Source: Allobosea sp. (GTDB lineage Bacteria > Pseudomonadota > Alphaproteobacteria > Rhizobiales > Beijerinckiaceae). From it: DNA of 64,000 nt. The stretch's first letter is position 1. Every line of letters starts with the position of its first letter. Below, in pieces: positions 62,278-64,000 of the stretch. The position numbers were made by a program, and so were the translations under genes. Where the stretch lies: NCBI GenBank assembly GCA_024231975.1, contig JAAEQB010000120.1, positions 248,001 through 312,000 on the forward strand, read 5' to 3'. Under the pieces are notes generated by a model. It worked only from the letters and a program-made list of their open reading frames with translations, did no database searches and was not told where the DNA came from.

Positions 62278-63852
62278 GTGAAGATCGGTTCGCCTAAGGA
62301 AATCTTCGCGGGAGAGTCGCGCGTCGCCATGACGCCCGACAGCGCGCTGCAGCTCCAGAAACTGGGCTATGACTGCCTGATCGAGACCGGAGCGGGCCTC
62401 GCCGCCGGCTTCACCGACGAGGCCTACCGGGCCGCCGGGGTCAAGGTGGTCGACAACGCCGCGGAGCTCTGGGACGAAGCCGACATCATCGCCAAGGTGC
62501 GCCCGCCCGAGACGGCGGAGGCCGAGCGGCTCACGGCCGGCAAGACGCTGATCTCGTTCTTCTATCCTGCGCAGAACAAGGAGCTCATGGAGCTCTGCAA
62601 GGACAAGGGCGCCAACGTCATCGCCATGGACATGGTGCCGCGCATCTCGCGCGCCCAGAAGATGGACGCGCTCTCGTCCATGGCCAACATCGCCGGCTAT
62701 CGCGCGGTGATCGAGGCCGGCAATAATTTCGGCCGCTTCTTCACCGGCCAGATCACTGCTGCCGGCAAGGTGCCGCCGGCCAAGGTGCTGGTGGTCGGCG
62801 CCGGCGTCGCCGGCCTTGCCGCCATCGGTACGGCGACCTCGCTCGGCGCCATCACCTATGCCTTCGACGTCCGCCCGGAAGTGGCCGAGCAGATCGAATC
62901 GATGGGCGCCGAGTTCGTCTTCCTCGACTTCAAGGGCCAGCAGCAGGACGGCGCCGCAACCGGCGGCTATGCCGCCCCCTCGAGCCCGGAATTCCGCGAG
63001 GCCCAGCTCAAGAAGTTCCGCGAGCTCGCCCCGCAGATCGACATCGTCATCACCACCGCGCTGATCCCCGGCCGCGATGCGCCGGTGCTGTGGACCAAGG
63101 ACATGGTCGAGGCGATGAAGCCCGGCTCGGTCATCGTCGATCTCGCCGCCGAGCGCGGCGGCAATTGCGAACTGACCAAGCCGGACGAGAAGATCGTCAC
63201 ACCGAACGGGGTCACGATCGTCGGCTACACCGACTTCCCGAGCCGGATGGCGGCGCAGTCTTCGACGCTCTACGCCACCAATATCCGCCACATGATGACG
63301 GACCTGACGCCGGCCAAGGACGGCAAGCCCGTCCACAACATGGAGGACGACGTCATTCGCGGCGCGACGGTGACCTTCGAGGGCGCCATCACCTTCCCGC
63401 CGCCGCCCCCCAAGGTCGCCGCGATCGCGGCCCAGAAGCCGAAGGAGAAGGCCAAGGAGCTGACCCCGGAGGAGAAGCGGGCGCAGGAAGCGGCCGCCTT
63501 CAAGGCTCAGACCCAGTCCCAGCTGATGCTGCTCGGCGTCGGCACGGTGCTGATGCTGATCGTCGGCGCCTATGCGCCGGTGAGCTTCATGAGCCATTTC
63601 ATCGTCTTCGCCCTCGCCTGCTTCGTCGGCTTCCAGGTGATCTGGAACGTGTCGCATTCGCTGCACACGCCGCTGATGGCCGTCACCAACGCGATCTCCG
63701 GCATCATCGTGCTCGGTGCCTTGCTGCAGATCGGCTCGTCCAGCTGGCTCGTCACCTTCCTGGCGATGATCTCGGTGCTGATCGCCTCCATCAACATCGT
63801 CGGCGGCTTCCTGGTCACGCGCCGGATGCTCGCCATGTTCCAGAAGTCCTGA
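62278..63852 (+). CDS. pntA: Proton-translocating NAD(P) transhydrogenase subunit alpha
   Basis: A 524-residue full-length PntA: NAD-binding domain I (KIGSPKEIFAGESRVAMTP at the start; Rossmann loop VVGAGVAGLAAIGTA at about 173-187; the RQD loop region GGNCELTKPDE) and four C-terminal membrane helices (about 418-520). It couples hydride transfer from NADH to NADP to inward proton flow. Many alphaproteobacteria split the alpha subunit into pntAA and pntAB; here it is a single chain, as in E. coli. Start is GTG 62278 after a G-rich ribosome site. pntB follows after 10 bases. Confidence 0.93.
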   Translation: MKIGSPKEIFAGESRVAMTPDSALQLQKLGYDCLIETGAGLAAGFTDEAYRAAGVKVVDNAAELWDEADIIAKVRPPETAEAERLTAGKTLISFFYPAQNKELMELCKDKGANVIAMDMVPRISRAQKMDALSSMANIAGYRAVIEAGNNFGRFFTGQITAAGKVPPAKVLVVGAGVAGLAAIGTATSLGAITYAFDVRPEVAEQIESMGAEFVFLDFKGQQQDGAATGGYAAPSSPEFREAQLKKFRELAPQIDIVITTALIPGRDAPVLWTKDMVEAMKPGSVIVDLAAERGGNCELTKPDEKIVTPNGVTIVGYTDFPSRMAAQSSTLYATNIRHMMTDLTPAKDGKPVHNMEDDVIRGATVTFEGAITFPPPPPKVAAIAAQKPKEKAKELTPEEKRAQEAAAFKAQTQSQLMLLGVGTVLMLIVGAYAPVSFMSHFIVFALACFVGFQVIWNVSHSLHTPLMAVTNAISGIIVLGALLQIGSSSWLVTFLAMISVLIASINIVGGFLVTRRMLAMFQKS

Positions 63853-63862
63853 GGGGGCCGCA

Positions 63863-64000
63863 GTGAGCATCGGTATCGTTTCAGCGGCCTATATCTCCGC
63901 AGCCATCCTGTTCATCCTCTCCCTCGGCGGCCTCTCGAACCAGGAAAGCGCCAAGCGCGCGGTCTGGTACGGCATCGTCGGCATGGCGCTCGCCGTCATC
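63863..64000 (+). CDS. pntB: NAD(P) transhydrogenase subunit beta, N-terminal part (cut by window edge)
   Basis: Starts at GTG 63863, 10 bases after pntA, with GAGGGGG before it. The visible 46 residues (SIGIVSAAYISAAILFILSLGGLSNQESAKRAVWYGI, given here in part) are the first membrane helix and the conserved GLS-x-x-ESA-x-R-x-x-x-YG block of PntB. The NADP-binding domain III lies beyond the window. Confidence 0.93.
   Translation, partial: MSIGIVSAAYISAAILFILSLGGLSNQESAKRAVWYGIVGMALAVI

Noticed and set aside
61933..63870. 645-codon minus-strand frame opposite pntA
   Set aside because: Shadow of pntA; His/Arg/Asp-rich with no family similarity.

Overview
This is 64 kb of GC-rich chromosome from an alphaproteobacterium, most likely of the Hyphomicrobiales (rhizobial) type. 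A Bosea-like bacterium is my best guess, but that is inference from gene content and not a placement. Evidence: a Mur-type Fur regulator divergent from sitABCD, an rluD-rpoH pair, an hpt-cpdR pair, purL-bolA-grxD order, a hemD/mitofilin/hemY block, TIGR02302 and DUF2125 proteins, a GAAC-N7-GAAC LexA box of the alphaproteobacterial kind, CtrA-like boxes, and two families of GC-rich intergenic palindromes. The genes are intact and densely packed on both strands. I see no rRNA, tRNA, CRISPR array, transposase or complete prophage.

Layout. 1-5.8 kb: start of an RTX-repeat protein, a cysteine dioxygenase divergent from an Lrp-type regulator, a fused enoyl-CoA hydratase/3-hydroxyacyl-CoA dehydrogenase divergent from an enoyl-CoA isomerase-like protein, a transglutaminase, and a tiny Asp/Arg-rich exported protein. 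5.9-10.2 kb: manganese/iron ABC importer sitABCD divergent from mur, with repeated TTGCRA sites between them. 10.2-17 kb: acs, a TetR-DUF418 operon with a clear operator, then tsaD-gpsA-hypothetical-EVE. 17.3-20.9 kb: a HemD-mitofilin fusion followed by hemY. 21-24.9 kb: parDE, rluD, rpoH, DUF2125. 25-32.9 kb: chaC, an SOS-box gene of unknown function, plsC, ydcF, ftsEX, a zinc-ribbon membrane protein, hpt, cpdR, vapBC, tspO.

33-47.3 kb: a cystathionine gamma-synthase-type enzyme, a diguanylate cyclase, a GH19 enzyme, a Tat-signal class V aminotransferase, TIGR02302, lysA-lptM-argH, a TlpA-like thioredoxin, a periplasmic protein of unknown function and a lone O-carbamoyltransferase. 47.3-53.8 kb: grxD, bolA and purL with a small membrane protein between bolA and grxD, then a thioesterase, an NDUFAF5-like methyltransferase and pepF. 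53.9-59.5 kb: a sigma-54 response regulator, an L,D-transpeptidase and a DUF882 peptidase; the first has a perfect CtrA box and the last a near-perfect one about 70 bp ahead of the start codon. 59.5-64 kb: a GST, LysR divergent from a nitroreductase, and pntA-pntB, the latter cut by the window edge.

The most interesting points are the single-chain HemD-mitofilin protein with no hemC beside it, the SOS-controlled unknown gene at 25.6-26.1 kb, CtrA-type boxes at three envelope or division loci, the helically phased Mur sites, and a cysteine dioxygenase that appears to keep the Cys-Tyr cofactor pair usually missing in bacteria.
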